Shown here: in pieces, positions 42,030 through 51,314 of the stretch | Layout: the number at the start of each line of letters is the position of its first letter | Position numbering within the stretch: the first letter of the stretch is position 1 | Source: Marinobacterium jannaschii DSM 6295 | Lineage (GTDB): Bacteria > Pseudomonadota > Gammaproteobacteria > Pseudomonadales > Balneatricaceae | Reading direction: 5' to 3' | Length of the DNA: 64,000 nucleotides | Assembly: GCF_000620085.1 (NCBI RefSeq) | Contig: NZ_JHVJ01000005.1 | Span: forward strand, 62,001-126,000 | The notes under the pieces: model-generated | Told to the model about the DNA's origin: nothing | The model's database searches: none | What the model saw: only the letters and a program-made list of their open reading frames with translations | Position numbers and translations under genes: made by a program

Positions 42030-42830
42030 TCAGAAATTGGCTTTAACCACTTCCATCAGTGCCTGAATAGTGTCGTCATCATCGGTGAGGGATTCGACCA
42101 TGCCAGCACGGCAGGCTTCGATCGGGTCAAACCCGGCCTGTATCAGTTTGGCGGTGTACACCAGCAAGCGGGTGCTGGCGCCCTCTTCCAGGTCCATATC
42201 CTTCAAGCTGCGCAGTCCGATTGCCAGCTGCACCAGGCGCGAGGCGCGGGCGTTGTCGAGGCCGGTTTCCACCTCAATCACGCGCTGCTCTTCAGCCGGT
42301 TTCAGGTAGTCGAAGGTCATGGAGATAAAACGCTGTCGGGTACTGGGTTTCAGTCCCTTCATCAGGTTCTGGTAGCCGGGGTTATAACTCACCACCAGCA
42401 TGAAATTTTTAGGTGCCTGTAGCAGCTCGTTGGTGCGGTCAATCGGTAACACGCGGCGGTCATCAGTCAGCGGGTGGATGACCACAGTCGTATCCTTACG
42501 CGCTTCCACTACCTCATCCAGATAACAGATGCCGCCTTCACGCACGGCGCGGGTCAGCGGGCCATCATGCCACTGGGTGTTGTTATCACCGATCAGGTAA
42601 CGGCCGACCAGATCCGATGCAGTCAGGTCATCATGGCAGGATACGGTATGTAGCGGCAGGCCCAGGGTTTCGGCCATATGGCTGATGAAGCGGGTCTTGC
42701 CGCAGCCGGTCGGTCCTTTGATCAGTACCGGCAGCTGGTTTTCGTAGGCGTGGCGAAACAGTTCGACCTCGTTTTGCTGCGGCAGGTAAAACGGGGCGGC
42801 ATTCAGTTCAATCGCATTGGCAGTCTGCAT
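42030..42830 (-). CDS. norQ: NorQ, MoxR-type AAA ATPase for nitric oxide reductase maturation
   Basis: A 266-residue AAA+ ATPase. The Walker A is KGPTGCGKTRF near residue 40, the Walker B CYLDEVVEARKD near 98, then VVSYNPGY near 148 and the sensor/arginine region TRQRFISMTF. NorQ/NirQ assembles hexamers that act with NorD on NorB. The start has AAGGAGCAGG. It is the third gene of the norCBQD operon, between norB (88 bases) and norD. Confidence 0.95.
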   Translation of the reverse strand: MQTANAIELNAAPFYLPQQNEVELFRHAYENQLPVLIKGPTGCGKTRFISHMAETLGLPLHTVSCHDDLTASDLVGRYLIGDNNTQWHDGPLTRAVREGGICYLDEVVEARKDTTVVIHPLTDDRRVLPIDRTNELLQAPKNFMLVVSYNPGYQNLMKGLKPSTRQRFISMTFDYLKPAEEQRVIEVETGLDNARASRLVQLAIGLRSLKDMDLEEGASTRLLVYTAKLIQAGFDPIEACRAGMVESLTDDDDTIQALMEVVKANF

Positions 42831-42918
42831 AACCTGCTCCTTGTCTGCGGGATAGTTTCAGTGTGAATCAAGGGGAAGCGGCACCCTGATTCAGGGTGCC
42901 GCTTGAGGGCGGGTTTAC

Positions 42919-44340
<1,422 letters not shown>

Positions 44341-44775
44341 TTAACCCTGATCATTCGGTGGCCAGTTGCTGGTGTTGATCTCTGAAGTCCATTTCAGGAA
44401 TTCAGCCACCGCTTCCAGCTCCTGATCGGACAGGTTGAACTGCGGCATACTGCGACGGCCCGGAATGCCATTTTCAGGCCGGCTCTTGATAAAGCCGATG
44501 ATCGCTTCCTTGCTGTTGCCGTAACGGGTGTAAACATTACCCAGCTCAGGTGCGAAGTATGCGCCCTCGCCCAGTAGCGAGTGACAGCCGACACAGTTAT
44601 TCTCCTCCCAGACCTTCTTGCCCAGAATCACCTGCTCGTTGATATTCTCGCGGTGGTCCCTTTCAGGCAGCGTCCGTTCGGTATGAAAGGTCAGGCCAAG
44701 GAATACCAGGATGAAGAACAGACTTCCCCCATAGAAGATATTCCTCGCCATCGCCTTGGTGAATGTTTCATTCAT
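44341..44775 (-). CDS. norC: Nitric oxide reductase cytochrome c subunit
   Basis: A 144-residue membrane-anchored c-type cytochrome. A membrane helix (about 10-32) anchors it to the periplasmic face; haem c is bound at CVGCH (near 64), with the distal methionine in RRSMPQF near 110. It passes electrons to NorB. The ATG at 44775 follows GAGGAGCTTCAA, better than an upstream in-frame start at 44805. It is the first gene of the norCBQD operon; an FNR-type box lies 89 bases upstream. Confidence 0.95.
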   Translation of the reverse strand: MNETFTKAMARNIFYGGSLFFILVFLGLTFHTERTLPERDHRENINEQVILGKKVWEENNCVGCHSLLGEGAYFAPELGNVYTRYGNSKEAIIGFIKSRPENGIPGRRSMPQFNLSDQELEAVAEFLKWTSEINTSNWPPNDQG

Positions 44776-44863
44776 TTGAAGCTCCTCAGACCCGGCAGAG
44801 GTCACGGATGGCGTGTTTTAGTGGATGCAGGAGCTATTCTGAGGATCGGAGGCGGGCAAAAAC

Positions 44864-44877
44864 TTGATAATTATCAA
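44864..44877 (-). promoter_or_regulatory. FNR/Dnr box upstream of norC
   Basis: TTGATAATTATCAA is a perfect FNR/Dnr palindrome (TTGAT-N4-ATCAA), ending about 89 bases before the norC start. A Dnr-type regulator is encoded at 46063, so nitric oxide or low-oxygen induction is expected. Confidence 0.85.
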
Positions 44878-44936
44878 GCGGCTTTAAAAATATATAATTT
44901 ATACATTATTAAGCCTCAAATAACGTTATGATGCGC

Positions 44937-45197
44937 TCACAGCATCAATAACCCGCCGATTATCAATAACAACAGCGGCGTGTAGAGCAACATGCCCCGC
45001 TTTAGCAGGTGGCGTACGCCTGCGAGCTCCATATAGCCGAGAATAATCAGACAGGCCTTGGCGACGCTGATTAGCAGTATCAGCGATATAATCTGAGGTG
45101 ACGGATTCTGCTCGCCGAGCAGGAACATCGACAGGCTGAGCAACATCAGCAGCAGCCAGCACAGTGCAGGGCTGAGTATTCGATTGAGTTTATTCAT
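44937..45197 (-). CDS. norF: NorF-like small membrane protein (cytochrome oxidase subunit IV family)
   Basis: An 86-residue hydrophobic protein with three likely membrane segments (about 10-27, 33-55, 66-86), matching the prokaryotic cytochrome c oxidase subunit IV/NorF pattern including VAKACLIILGYMEL. Its ATG overlaps the norE stop in a TGATG arrangement, so translation is coupled. NorF with NorE supports nitric oxide reductase activity in denitrifiers; the mechanism is not settled. Confidence 0.85.
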   Translation of the reverse strand: MNKLNRILSPALCWLLLMLLSLSMFLLGEQNPSPQIISLILLISVAKACLIILGYMELAGVRHLLKRGMLLYTPLLLLIIGGLLML

Positions 45198-45811
45198 CAG
45201 TGGATCACATAGATCAGCGGAAACAGGATGACCCAGACCAGATCGACCATATGCCAGTAACAGGCACTGCTTTCTGCACCGCTGATCTGGCCCTGGCGAT
45301 AAGCACCCTGCTTAATCCGCAGCGCAACAAACAGCAGGATGACCAGTCCGAGCACGACATGCAGCAGATGGAATCCGGTGAGCAGGAAATAGCCGGTAAA
45401 GAAGGCGTTGCTATCCAGATCATGACCGGCAGCAACTAACTGCTTATATTCCCACAACTTTATAGGGATATAGAGCGCCCCGACCGGTATGCTGAGCAGC
45501 CACCAGCCCAGTGCCCCCGGACGGTGTTGACGCAGCCGTACGATCGCCTCGGCGACACAGCCGCTGGAGGTCAGTAACACTAGGGTATTCACCAGTCCGG
45601 CAACGGGGTGAAGCAGTTGCTGACCGGCATTGAAAGTCTCAGGATCGTAGCGCCGCAGGGCACTGAATAGCAGGAAAAACAGCGCAAACACCGAAAGCTC
45701 GGCGAGGATAAACAGCCACATCGCCAGATCACCGGGTAGCTTTGCTCCCTGCGCTGCCGAAGCGATGGCCGGATCGTCCGTTGGAAGGACGGCTTGACTG
45801 GAGCTGTTCAG
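45197..45811 (-). CDS. norE: NorE, cytochrome c oxidase subunit III-like protein (CTG start proposed)
   Basis: An about 204-residue protein with the subunit-III fold: LPGDLAMWLFILAELSVFALF, then FTGYFLLTGFHLLHVVLGL and CYWHMVDLVWVILFPLIY. The family motif LPGDLAMW begins before the first in-frame ATG (45721), so the true start lies upstream. No ATG, GTG or TTG exists there; a CTG at 45811 is preceded by AGGGGG at a six-base spacing and gives 30 more residues. A CTG start is unusual and is a proposal. The gene overlaps norF by one base and is divergent from dnr. Confidence 0.85.
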   Translation of the reverse strand: MNSSSQAVLPTDDPAIASAAQGAKLPGDLAMWLFILAELSVFALFFLLFSALRRYDPETFNAGQQLLHPVAGLVNTLVLLTSSGCVAEAIVRLRQHRPGALGWWLLSIPVGALYIPIKLWEYKQLVAAGHDLDSNAFFTGYFLLTGFHLLHVVLGLVILLFVALRIKQGAYRQGQISGAESSACYWHMVDLVWVILFPLIYVIH

Positions 45812-45990
45812 GATATACCCCCTATGCTGAAAAGGTGCAGAAAAAGATGGCTGGCTGCAGATGCTGCAGAGTAAGAGAAAGAGGGAGCGACCAGAGAGCC
45901 GTTGGGCACTCCTCTTTCAAAACCCTTGCGGGTCTATCCTTTGAGGGGAAAAGGATTGGCGCATTATTGGCCCCACAGCGCCGCCTTGCC

Positions 45991-46004
45991 TTGATATTTG
46001 ACAA
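45991..46004. promoter_or_regulatory. FNR/Dnr-like box between norE and dnr
   Basis: TTGATATTTGACAA fits the palindrome TTGAT-N4-ATCAA/TTGAC-N4-GTCAA with one or two mismatches in the right half. It lies about 60 bases upstream of dnr and 180 bases before norE, so it could serve either. Confidence 0.5.
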
Positions 46005-46062
46005 TTTTATCCGGTCACAGCGTGATCGGACCTGATTTAGCTAGCACAGAGGTTCGATAAAA

Positions 46063-46758
46063 GTGAGTAACGACAAGCAGACACTTCAGCAAGCCTGGTT
46101 TCGTGCAGAGCAAAACGTGCTCTTTTCAGCGCTGGACCCGGGTATCCGGGAACAGCTGATGGCCGAGTCTAAAGTCGTAGCGCTGGACAATGGCGAGACC
46201 CTGTTTCTACAGGGGGACGATGCACGCTACTTTTTCCTGGTGCTGGAGGGGCGCATTAAGCTCAACCGCGTTTCAGTGGATGGCAATGAGAAGATCATCG
46301 AAGTTCTGAACCCCAACGGTACCTTTGCCGAGGCGGTGATGTTTATGGAGGGCAGCAGCTATCCGGTCAATGCCCAGGCCATCGGCGCTACACAGGTGCT
46401 GGGAGTCAGCAACCAGGCCTATCTGGATTCCATCGCCGGTAATCCGACCTGCAGCAAGCGGCTGATGGGCAAGATGGCCGAGAAACTGCACTTCAGGCTC
46501 AATGAGATCGAAACCCTGACCCTGCAGAACGCCCGCCACCGGCTGGTGCGTTTTCTGCTGTCGCTGGTATCTGATCTGACGGTCGATCAGGTCACCATCA
46601 CCCTGCCGATGGCCAAGCGCCTGATCGCATCCCGCCTGGCGATGCAGCCGGAAACCTTCTCCCGCATTATGCACGAGCTGAAAGACCGCGAGATCGTGGC
46701 GGTAAAAGGTTCCGAAGTGCAGGTGCTGGATCTGCAGCAGCTGAAGGACTTTGGCTAA
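46063..46758 (+). CDS. dnr: Crp/Fnr-family regulator of the Dnr type
   Basis: A 231-residue regulator with a cyclic-nucleotide-like sensor domain (residues about 20-130, EGRIKLNRVSVDGNEKIIEVL) and a C-terminal winged helix (TLPMAKRLIASRLAMQPETFSRIMHELKDREIV). It lacks the N-terminal cysteine cluster of FNR, as do the haem-dependent NO sensors Dnr/Nnr. The start is GTG at 46063 (AGAGG upstream). Its place beside norEF and two matching boxes points to control of denitrification genes. Confidence 0.9.
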   Translation: MSNDKQTLQQAWFRAEQNVLFSALDPGIREQLMAESKVVALDNGETLFLQGDDARYFFLVLEGRIKLNRVSVDGNEKIIEVLNPNGTFAEAVMFMEGSSYPVNAQAIGATQVLGVSNQAYLDSIAGNPTCSKRLMGKMAEKLHFRLNEIETLTLQNARHRLVRFLLSLVSDLTVDQVTITLPMAKRLIASRLAMQPETFSRIMHELKDREIVAVKGSEVQVLDLQQLKDFG

Positions 46759-46782
46759 GGGAATCGAATGGCAGTCATACCT

Positions 46783-46851
46783 GGTGCCACTCTCCACTAC
46801 CGTGCCTATCTTCCGGTAGGCTCGGGTCTCCAAATTGTGGAGAGTGGCACC
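46783..46851. repeat. Large inverted repeat downstream of dnr
   Basis: GGTGCCACTCTCCAC (46783-46797) and GTGGAGAGTGGCACC (46837-46851) are perfect 15-base arms with a 39-base loop that itself contains a GCCTA/TAGGC stem. No T run follows. It may be a terminator-like structure or the edge of an old mobile element. Nothing coding is seen here. Confidence 0.65.
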
Positions 46852-47000
46852 AAGCTGTGTCGTTGCAGAACGAAAAAGCTGACGCAGACGCTGAAATCCC
46901 AACTTGGGAGCACAACTAATCACTCATCGAACCTGATCTAGCGTAATTGTCCGGCGAACCCGTCTTGACCACTCTGCTGCCCGCTGGTGATAGTGTCCAC

Positions 47001-47120
47001 CTATTCATAAGCGAGTTGCATATCGAGGGCATGAGCCTTATGCCTAGGAAAGATGTACTGGCCCGACTGCCGACGCACAAGGCCAGCGTCATCGATGAGC
47101 TGTTGCTGCATAACTGGTAA
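47001..47120 (+). mobile_element. IS66-family transposase C-terminal remnant
   Basis: A 40-codon plus-strand frame ends RKDVLARLPTHKASVIDELLLHNW followed by TAA, the well-known end of IS66 TnpC proteins. Just beyond, GGCAAGGTGTAATCGCCGGGCGCTTAC resembles the outer end of IS66 elements. The rest of the element is missing, so it is a fossil. The 46760-47258 interval holds no other gene. Confidence 0.7.
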
Positions 47121-47258
47121 CCGGCGGCAGGCAAGGTGTAATCGCCGGGCGCTTACCAATAGTACCCCTATGTTCTGGCTGGAAAAGCTGCAGGTTTGGG
47201 AGTTGTATGAAGCGAGTAGGCTGAGCTGAATTAACCGTAGATCGGCATTAATCAGAGA

Positions 47259-47504
47259 TCAAACGCCGTCGTTAAGACGGCTTTTGATAGCGTTTTTATC
47301 AGAGCTAGACAATGAAGGGGGCTCTAGATCCTTAGCTGATTCATCAATTATTGATGAACCACTTTCATTTCGCAAAGCCGCTTTAAAGTTGGTGATGGAG
47401 TGTCCAACGTCAGAGCCAAGTGATCTGAGCTTTTTCGTGCCGAATAGCAATGCGATGATCACTGCGACAATCAAAAGTTGCCAAATGCTGATACCTGCAA
47501 GCAT
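47259..47504 (-). CDS. tatA: TatA/E-type twin-arginine translocase subunit
   Basis: An 81-residue TatA-family protein with the N-terminal membrane helix ([19 protein letters not shown]), the conserved [17 protein letters not shown] hinge and amphipathic helix, and a polar tail. The start at 47504 has an excellent site AGGAGGT. It lacks tatB and tatC neighbours, so it is an extra copy or lone TatA. It lies 17 bases downstream of gloB and near a GMC enzyme with a Tat signal on its small subunit, suggesting dedicated export. Confidence 0.88.
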   Translation of the reverse strand: MLAGISIWQLLIVAVIIALLFGTKKLRSLGSDVGHSITNFKAALRNESGSSIIDESAKDLEPPSLSSSDKNAIKSRLNDGV

Positions 47505-47520
47505 GTGTACCTCCTGAGTT

Positions 47521-48291
47521 TTAGAATTCATCTTTCATGCGTCTGAGAGCGGCAAAAATGTTCTGTTCGTCATGTATGTTTTTGTCTTGTGTAATGTGGA
47601 TGATTTGTTGGATGGAGGGAATATCGGTTCTTAAAAACGGGTTGATATCGAGTTCCAGGGCTAAGGTTGTGGGCAGTGTTGGTGTAGATTGTGCCAGCTT
47701 TCGTTGATACGCCGTTTTGGTCTCTTCGATACGTTTGTTGTCGGGCTCCACAAAAGCCGCAAACTCTAGATTTGATAGAGAGTACTCGTGTGCAGGATAG
47801 ATCGCTGTATCCTGCGGGAGTGCTTTTATCTTGGACAGGGATGCGAACATATCTGCAGATGTGCCCTCAAAGATTCTGCCGCATCCGCCGGAAAACAGAA
47901 CATCGCCAGAAAATAGAACAGGGTTTTTCGAGTCGGTATTGAAGAACATGATGTGTTCTTGGGTGTGGCCTTTGGCTGACATTACCTCAAAGACTGTCTC
48001 GAACAGATTGAACTGATCGCCATCATTTAACCGGTCATCAAGGAGCGTGAGTTTAGAATCTATCGGACCCAGCACTCTGAGGTTGTAATGGTCTTTTAGA
48101 TATTCAATACCGCCAACGTGGTCGGCATGATCGTGTGTAACCAGAATATGTGTTAACTGCAGGTTGTGTTCGTTTAAGTAAGCTTGGGTGGCTAAACCAT
48201 CGCCGGGATCAACGGCTGCGGCCGTCGTGTCGTCGTGTATAAGCCAGATGTAGTTGTCGGAAAATGCTGCTATGGGGACGATTTTTAGCAT
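47521..48291 (-). CDS. gloB: Hydroxyacylglutathione hydrolase (glyoxalase II)
   Basis: A 256-residue metallo-beta-lactamase-fold enzyme hydrolysing S-D-lactoylglutathione to D-lactate and glutathione. The metal-binding motif [10 protein letters not shown] is near residue 53, with further ligands in GHTQEHI near 110, [16 protein letters not shown] near 128 and PAHEYS near 165. The C-terminal HAGH domain is present. The ATG is at 48291. It is upstream of tatA in the same unit; a terminator separates it from the GMC operon. Confidence 0.93.
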   Translation of the reverse strand: MLKIVPIAAFSDNYIWLIHDDTTAAAVDPGDGLATQAYLNEHNLQLTHILVTHDHADHVGGIEYLKDHYNLRVLGPIDSKLTLLDDRLNDGDQFNLFETVFEVMSAKGHTQEHIMFFNTDSKNPVLFSGDVLFSGGCGRIFEGTSADMFASLSKIKALPQDTAIYPAHEYSLSNLEFAAFVEPDNKRIEETKTAYQRKLAQSTPTLPTTLALELDINPFLRTDIPSIQQIIHITQDKNIHDEQNIFAALRRMKDEF

Positions 48292-48370
48292 TATTCTTGG
48301 CTCTATTTATTGTGTAGTGGCGGGTTGAGAGTCTGTACGCGATGTGAAAGCAGAGATGTTTTGATGAAAA

Positions 48371-48397
48371 GGAAAAAATGCCCCCTGTGAAGAGGGC
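48371..48397 (-). terminator. Rho-independent terminator (minus strand) after the GMC operon
   Basis: On the minus strand GCCCTC and GGGGGC form a stem (48392-48397 and 48380-48385) followed by ATTTTTTCC. Two more hairpins lie just upstream on the same strand: a 17-base palindrome at 48402-48418 (ATTGCCATGATGGCAAT) and GAGCCGGG/CCCGGCTC at 48420-48448. It suggests that gloB-tatA is transcribed separately from the GMC genes. Confidence 0.68.
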
Positions 48398-48584
48398 GAA
48401 AATTGCCATGATGGCAATGGAGCCGGGAAAGTTTGCAAAACCCGGCTCTGGAAGTAGACAAAGTCAGGATGAGATACTCCCGCAATTAGCGCCTTTGAGG
48501 GGGTGGGTATGAGTGCAAAAGCGCTGTTTTAGGAGTGAATCTTCCCGAAAGCCAGTGAGTCTTTAGGGTGTACTCACGCCACCC

Positions 48585-50156
48585 TTAGATGTTGTTTGCT
48601 TTCATCTCTTGAGCGATGTAGTCAGCCTGACGAATCGCCAGCGCGACGATGGTCAGCGTTGGGTTTTCTGCAGCGCCAGTGGTGAACTGACTACCGTCAG
48701 AGATAAACAGGTTATTGATGTCGTGGGTTTGTCCCCATTTGTTCACAACGCCATCGTTTGCCTTTGCACTCATGCGATTGGTCCCGAGGTTGTGGGTGCT
48801 CGGGTAAGGTGGAACCTTGATGGTTTTGATCGCACCAATCGATTCATAAACCGCGGAACCCTGCTTGAACGCGTGTTCGCGCATCGCAACATCATTGGGG
48901 TGATCGTCGTAATGTACGTTTGCAACCGGCAAACCAAACTGGTCTTTCACATCGCTATTTAGGGTGATGCTGTTGCTTTCTTGTGGCATGTCTTCACCCA
49001 CAATCCACATACCTGCCATGTTCTGGTATTCATCCAGCTCGCCGGTGAACTCTTTGCCCCAGTCGCCTGGGTTCAGGAATGCTGCCAGGAATGGCAGACC
49101 CAATGACAGAGTTTCCATCTCGTAGCTACCCACAAACCCGCGTTCAGGCTTGTGTTTCGCCTCATCCTGGATTATCCCTGCCATGGTAGTACCACGGTGC
49201 ATATTGACCGGTTTCTCGAAGATGCCGTAAACAGACCCGGTGACGTGGCGCATGTAATTGCAACCAACCTGACCTGAGCTGTTTGCCAGGCCTTCTTTGT
49301 AAATGGCGCTTTCGGAGTTCAGCAAGATGCGAGGACTCTCGATGGAGTTGCCCGCCACGCAGACGATGCGTGCTTTTTGATGTTGCTGCTGACCTTGTGC
49401 ATCGACGTACAGAACACCGTCAACCTTGCCGGTTTTGTCGTGGGTGATCTTCAGTACGTGGGCTTCTGCACGCAGTTCAAAGTGACCGGTGCCCTGTGCT
49501 TTAGGGATCTCGGTGTATAACGTGGACCATTTCGCACCCATACGGCAGCCCTGGAAACAGAATCCAAGCTGGCGGCAGGATGCTCGCCCGTCACGAGGCT
49601 GAGAGTTTATCGCCATGCGGCCGGTGTGAACTTCCTTGTAGCCCAGTTCTTTTGCACCGGCTTCCATCACACGGTAGTTGTTGTTACCTGGCAACCCAGG
49701 AATACCGTTGGTGCGGGTCACATCCATTTTGTCTTCAGCCTTAGCGTAGTAAGGCTCAAGCTCTTTGAGATCGATTGGCCAGTCGAGCAGGTTAGCACCT
49801 TTTACATGTCCGTAGTTTGTGCGTGCTTTCAGCTCGTGCTCCTGAAAACGCAAACTTGCGCCTGCCCAGTGTAGAGTTGATCCGCCCACTGTTTTGCAGA
49901 TCCAGGCTGGGAGATTCGGGAAGTCTTTGGCAACACGCCAGCTGCCGGACGTGGTTCGTGTATCCAACCACGCTTCTTTGGAGAACATTTCCCACTCTTT
50001 GTTTACGAAGTCTTTTCCATAATCCAGATGTTTGCCTGCTTCAAGGCAAACAACGTAGATGCCCTTCTGAGCCAATTCGTTGCTCAGGGTACCCCCGCCA
50101 GCACCAGAGCCGATTACCACTACTACGCTGTTGTCATTCAAGTCGAACTTTTTCAT
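48585..50156 (-). CDS. GMC-family oxidoreductase, catalytic subunit
   Basis: A 523-residue FAD-dependent dehydrogenase. The dinucleotide fold is VVVVIGSGAGGGTLSNELAQKG (11-32), followed by TVGGSTLHWAGASLR near 90, and the C-terminal active-site region STHNLGTNRM with the final FISDGSQFTTGAAENPTLTIVALA. These match the gluconate 2-dehydrogenase/fructose/sorbitol dehydrogenase GMC group. No signal peptide is seen, so it is expected to be exported with the Tat-signal small subunit encoded just upstream. No cytochrome subunit is adjacent, which such complexes often have. The substrate is not evident. Confidence 0.9.
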   Translation of the reverse strand: MKKFDLNDNSVVVVIGSGAGGGTLSNELAQKGIYVVCLEAGKHLDYGKDFVNKEWEMFSKEAWLDTRTTSGSWRVAKDFPNLPAWICKTVGGSTLHWAGASLRFQEHELKARTNYGHVKGANLLDWPIDLKELEPYYAKAEDKMDVTRTNGIPGLPGNNNYRVMEAGAKELGYKEVHTGRMAINSQPRDGRASCRQLGFCFQGCRMGAKWSTLYTEIPKAQGTGHFELRAEAHVLKITHDKTGKVDGVLYVDAQGQQQHQKARIVCVAGNSIESPRILLNSESAIYKEGLANSSGQVGCNYMRHVTGSVYGIFEKPVNMHRGTTMAGIIQDEAKHKPERGFVGSYEMETLSLGLPFLAAFLNPGDWGKEFTGELDEYQNMAGMWIVGEDMPQESNSITLNSDVKDQFGLPVANVHYDDHPNDVAMREHAFKQGSAVYESIGAIKTIKVPPYPSTHNLGTNRMSAKANDGVVNKWGQTHDINNLFISDGSQFTTGAAENPTLTIVALAIRQADYIAQEMKANNI

Positions 50157-50174
50157 TATTATTATCCTCAGCTC

Positions 50175-50699
50175 TTAGTTCTTCGGCAGCCAATTGATGT
50201 CGTTGAAACCACGTTCCAGGTAACCACCGTGCGGGAACGATGGGCCCTGATAGCCAAACGACATCCAGATTTTTTCGTTGTTATAAAGGGCGACAACCAC
50301 ATGGCCCCTTACCGAGTTAAAGAACGGACTGCCTTCCAGCTTTTTAACTGCTTCTAATTGCTGTTCAGCTGAAAGCTTGAGAAAAGGTACGTTAAAGGTG
50401 GAATCGAGCTGTGCCACGCCTTTTTTCAAGAGATTCAAAAGGTTTTTGTCCTTCACCGCCTTGGTATCCAACCCTTCAACACAGGCGTCATAGTACATAT
50501 CGTCCAGGTGCGCATGTGGGTAGAGCACACGACAAAGACGGGACAGTGTTTGTCCTTCTGAATTTCTGATGCTTGCTAGCGTCATCGCCCAAGCATTGGG
50601 TGCGATGCTCATGCCGGTAAGTGAGAGAGCGACGGCTCCTGCCGCTGTCAGGCCGCTGGCTTTCAAAAAACCACGTCGACTCATGTTCGTCTTGTTCAT
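50175..50699 (-). CDS. Gluconate 2-dehydrogenase subunit 3-like protein with Tat signal
   Basis: A 174-residue small subunit. The twin-arginine motif SRRGFLKAS (residues 8-16) and hydrophobic stretch up to APNAWA form a Tat signal peptide. The remaining domain, with LSRLCRVLYPHAHLDDMYYDACVEGLD, resembles the gamma subunit of membrane-bound GMC dehydrogenases. It carries the catalytic partner through the Tat pathway. It is 18 bases upstream of the catalytic subunit gene, with a start site GGAGAACGCA. Confidence 0.85.
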   Translation of the reverse strand: MNKTNMSRRGFLKASGLTAAGAVALSLTGMSIAPNAWAMTLASIRNSEGQTLSRLCRVLYPHAHLDDMYYDACVEGLDTKAVKDKNLLNLLKKGVAQLDSTFNVPFLKLSAEQQLEAVKKLEGSPFFNSVRGHVVVALYNNEKIWMSFGYQGPSFPHGGYLERGFNDINWLPKN

Positions 50700-50831
50700 T
50701 GCGTTCTCCGAGATTTTATTGTTTTACGGATTCGGATTAAGACAAAGACGGCATTTACTGGCTCTTGTCGGGTGTAAACGCCGTACTGTTGTAACTTGCA
50801 AATATGTTGTTTGGACGTGTTTGCAGGTTGC

Positions 50832-51227
50832 TTATCGATAACGGTTTAGCTTTTCGAGAAACTCGATTTTGTAACCGTCGGGGTCAGTCATGAAGAAGAA
50901 GCGCGCCAACAGGCTTCCCTCACGGAAGAATTCTTTAATTTCAGCGGGCTCCATGCCTTCTGAGATCAGCTTTTCGCGGGTTTCTTTTACGTTATCAACA
51001 CATGCCGCCAGGTGGCCGTAACCGGTACCGTGGGTGTAAGGTTCTTCCTGACTATGGTTGTGGGTCAGTTCAAGCTCGAAGTCGTTTTCTTCGTTGCGCA
51101 GGTAAACCAGTGAAAAACCGTCAAAATCGAAGCGATCTGCAATATCCAGATCCAATGCGGTTTTGTAAAACTGAAGAGAACGATCCAAGTTGAACACCCG
51201 GATCATTGAGTGAATAGCCTTTGCCAT
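50832..51227 (-). CDS. VOC-family glyoxalase I-like protein
   Basis: A 131-residue protein of the vicinal oxygen chelate superfamily with two beta-alpha-beta-beta-beta units: IHSMIRVFNLDRSLQFYKTALDL at the start and ELELTHNH, YGHLAACVDNVKETREKL, FMTDPDGYKIEFLE at the end. Metal ligands (H6, E56, H77, E125 as a pattern H/E/H/E) resemble glyoxalase I. The ATG at 51227 fits the family; a TTG at 51257 is less likely. It lies 133 bases upstream of the GMC small-subunit gene. Confidence 0.88.
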   Translation of the reverse strand: MAKAIHSMIRVFNLDRSLQFYKTALDLDIADRFDFDGFSLVYLRNEENDFELELTHNHSQEEPYTHGTGYGHLAACVDNVKETREKLISEGMEPAEIKEFFREGSLLARFFFMTDPDGYKIEFLEKLNRYR

Positions 51228-51245
51228 TGTAGACGTAACCTCGTT

Positions 51246-51260
51246 GTATTGACTCAATAC
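51246..51260. promoter_or_regulatory. Palindrome upstream of the VOC gene (likely operator)
   Basis: GTATTGACTCAATAC is a perfect inverted repeat of 7-base arms with a single central base, 19 bases before the ATG. It sits between the ribbon-helix-helix gene and the VOC gene. The upstream ribbon-helix-helix protein could be its ligand; this is inference. Confidence 0.55.
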
Positions 51261-51314
51261 AGGTTACAACAGCGTCACGAAGCGGGGTGGTACTGGAGTA
51301 CTACATCAAAAATG

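Noticed and set aside
41475-42422. 315-codon plus-strand frame across norD and norQ
   Set aside because: Antisense to two strongly supported nor genes.
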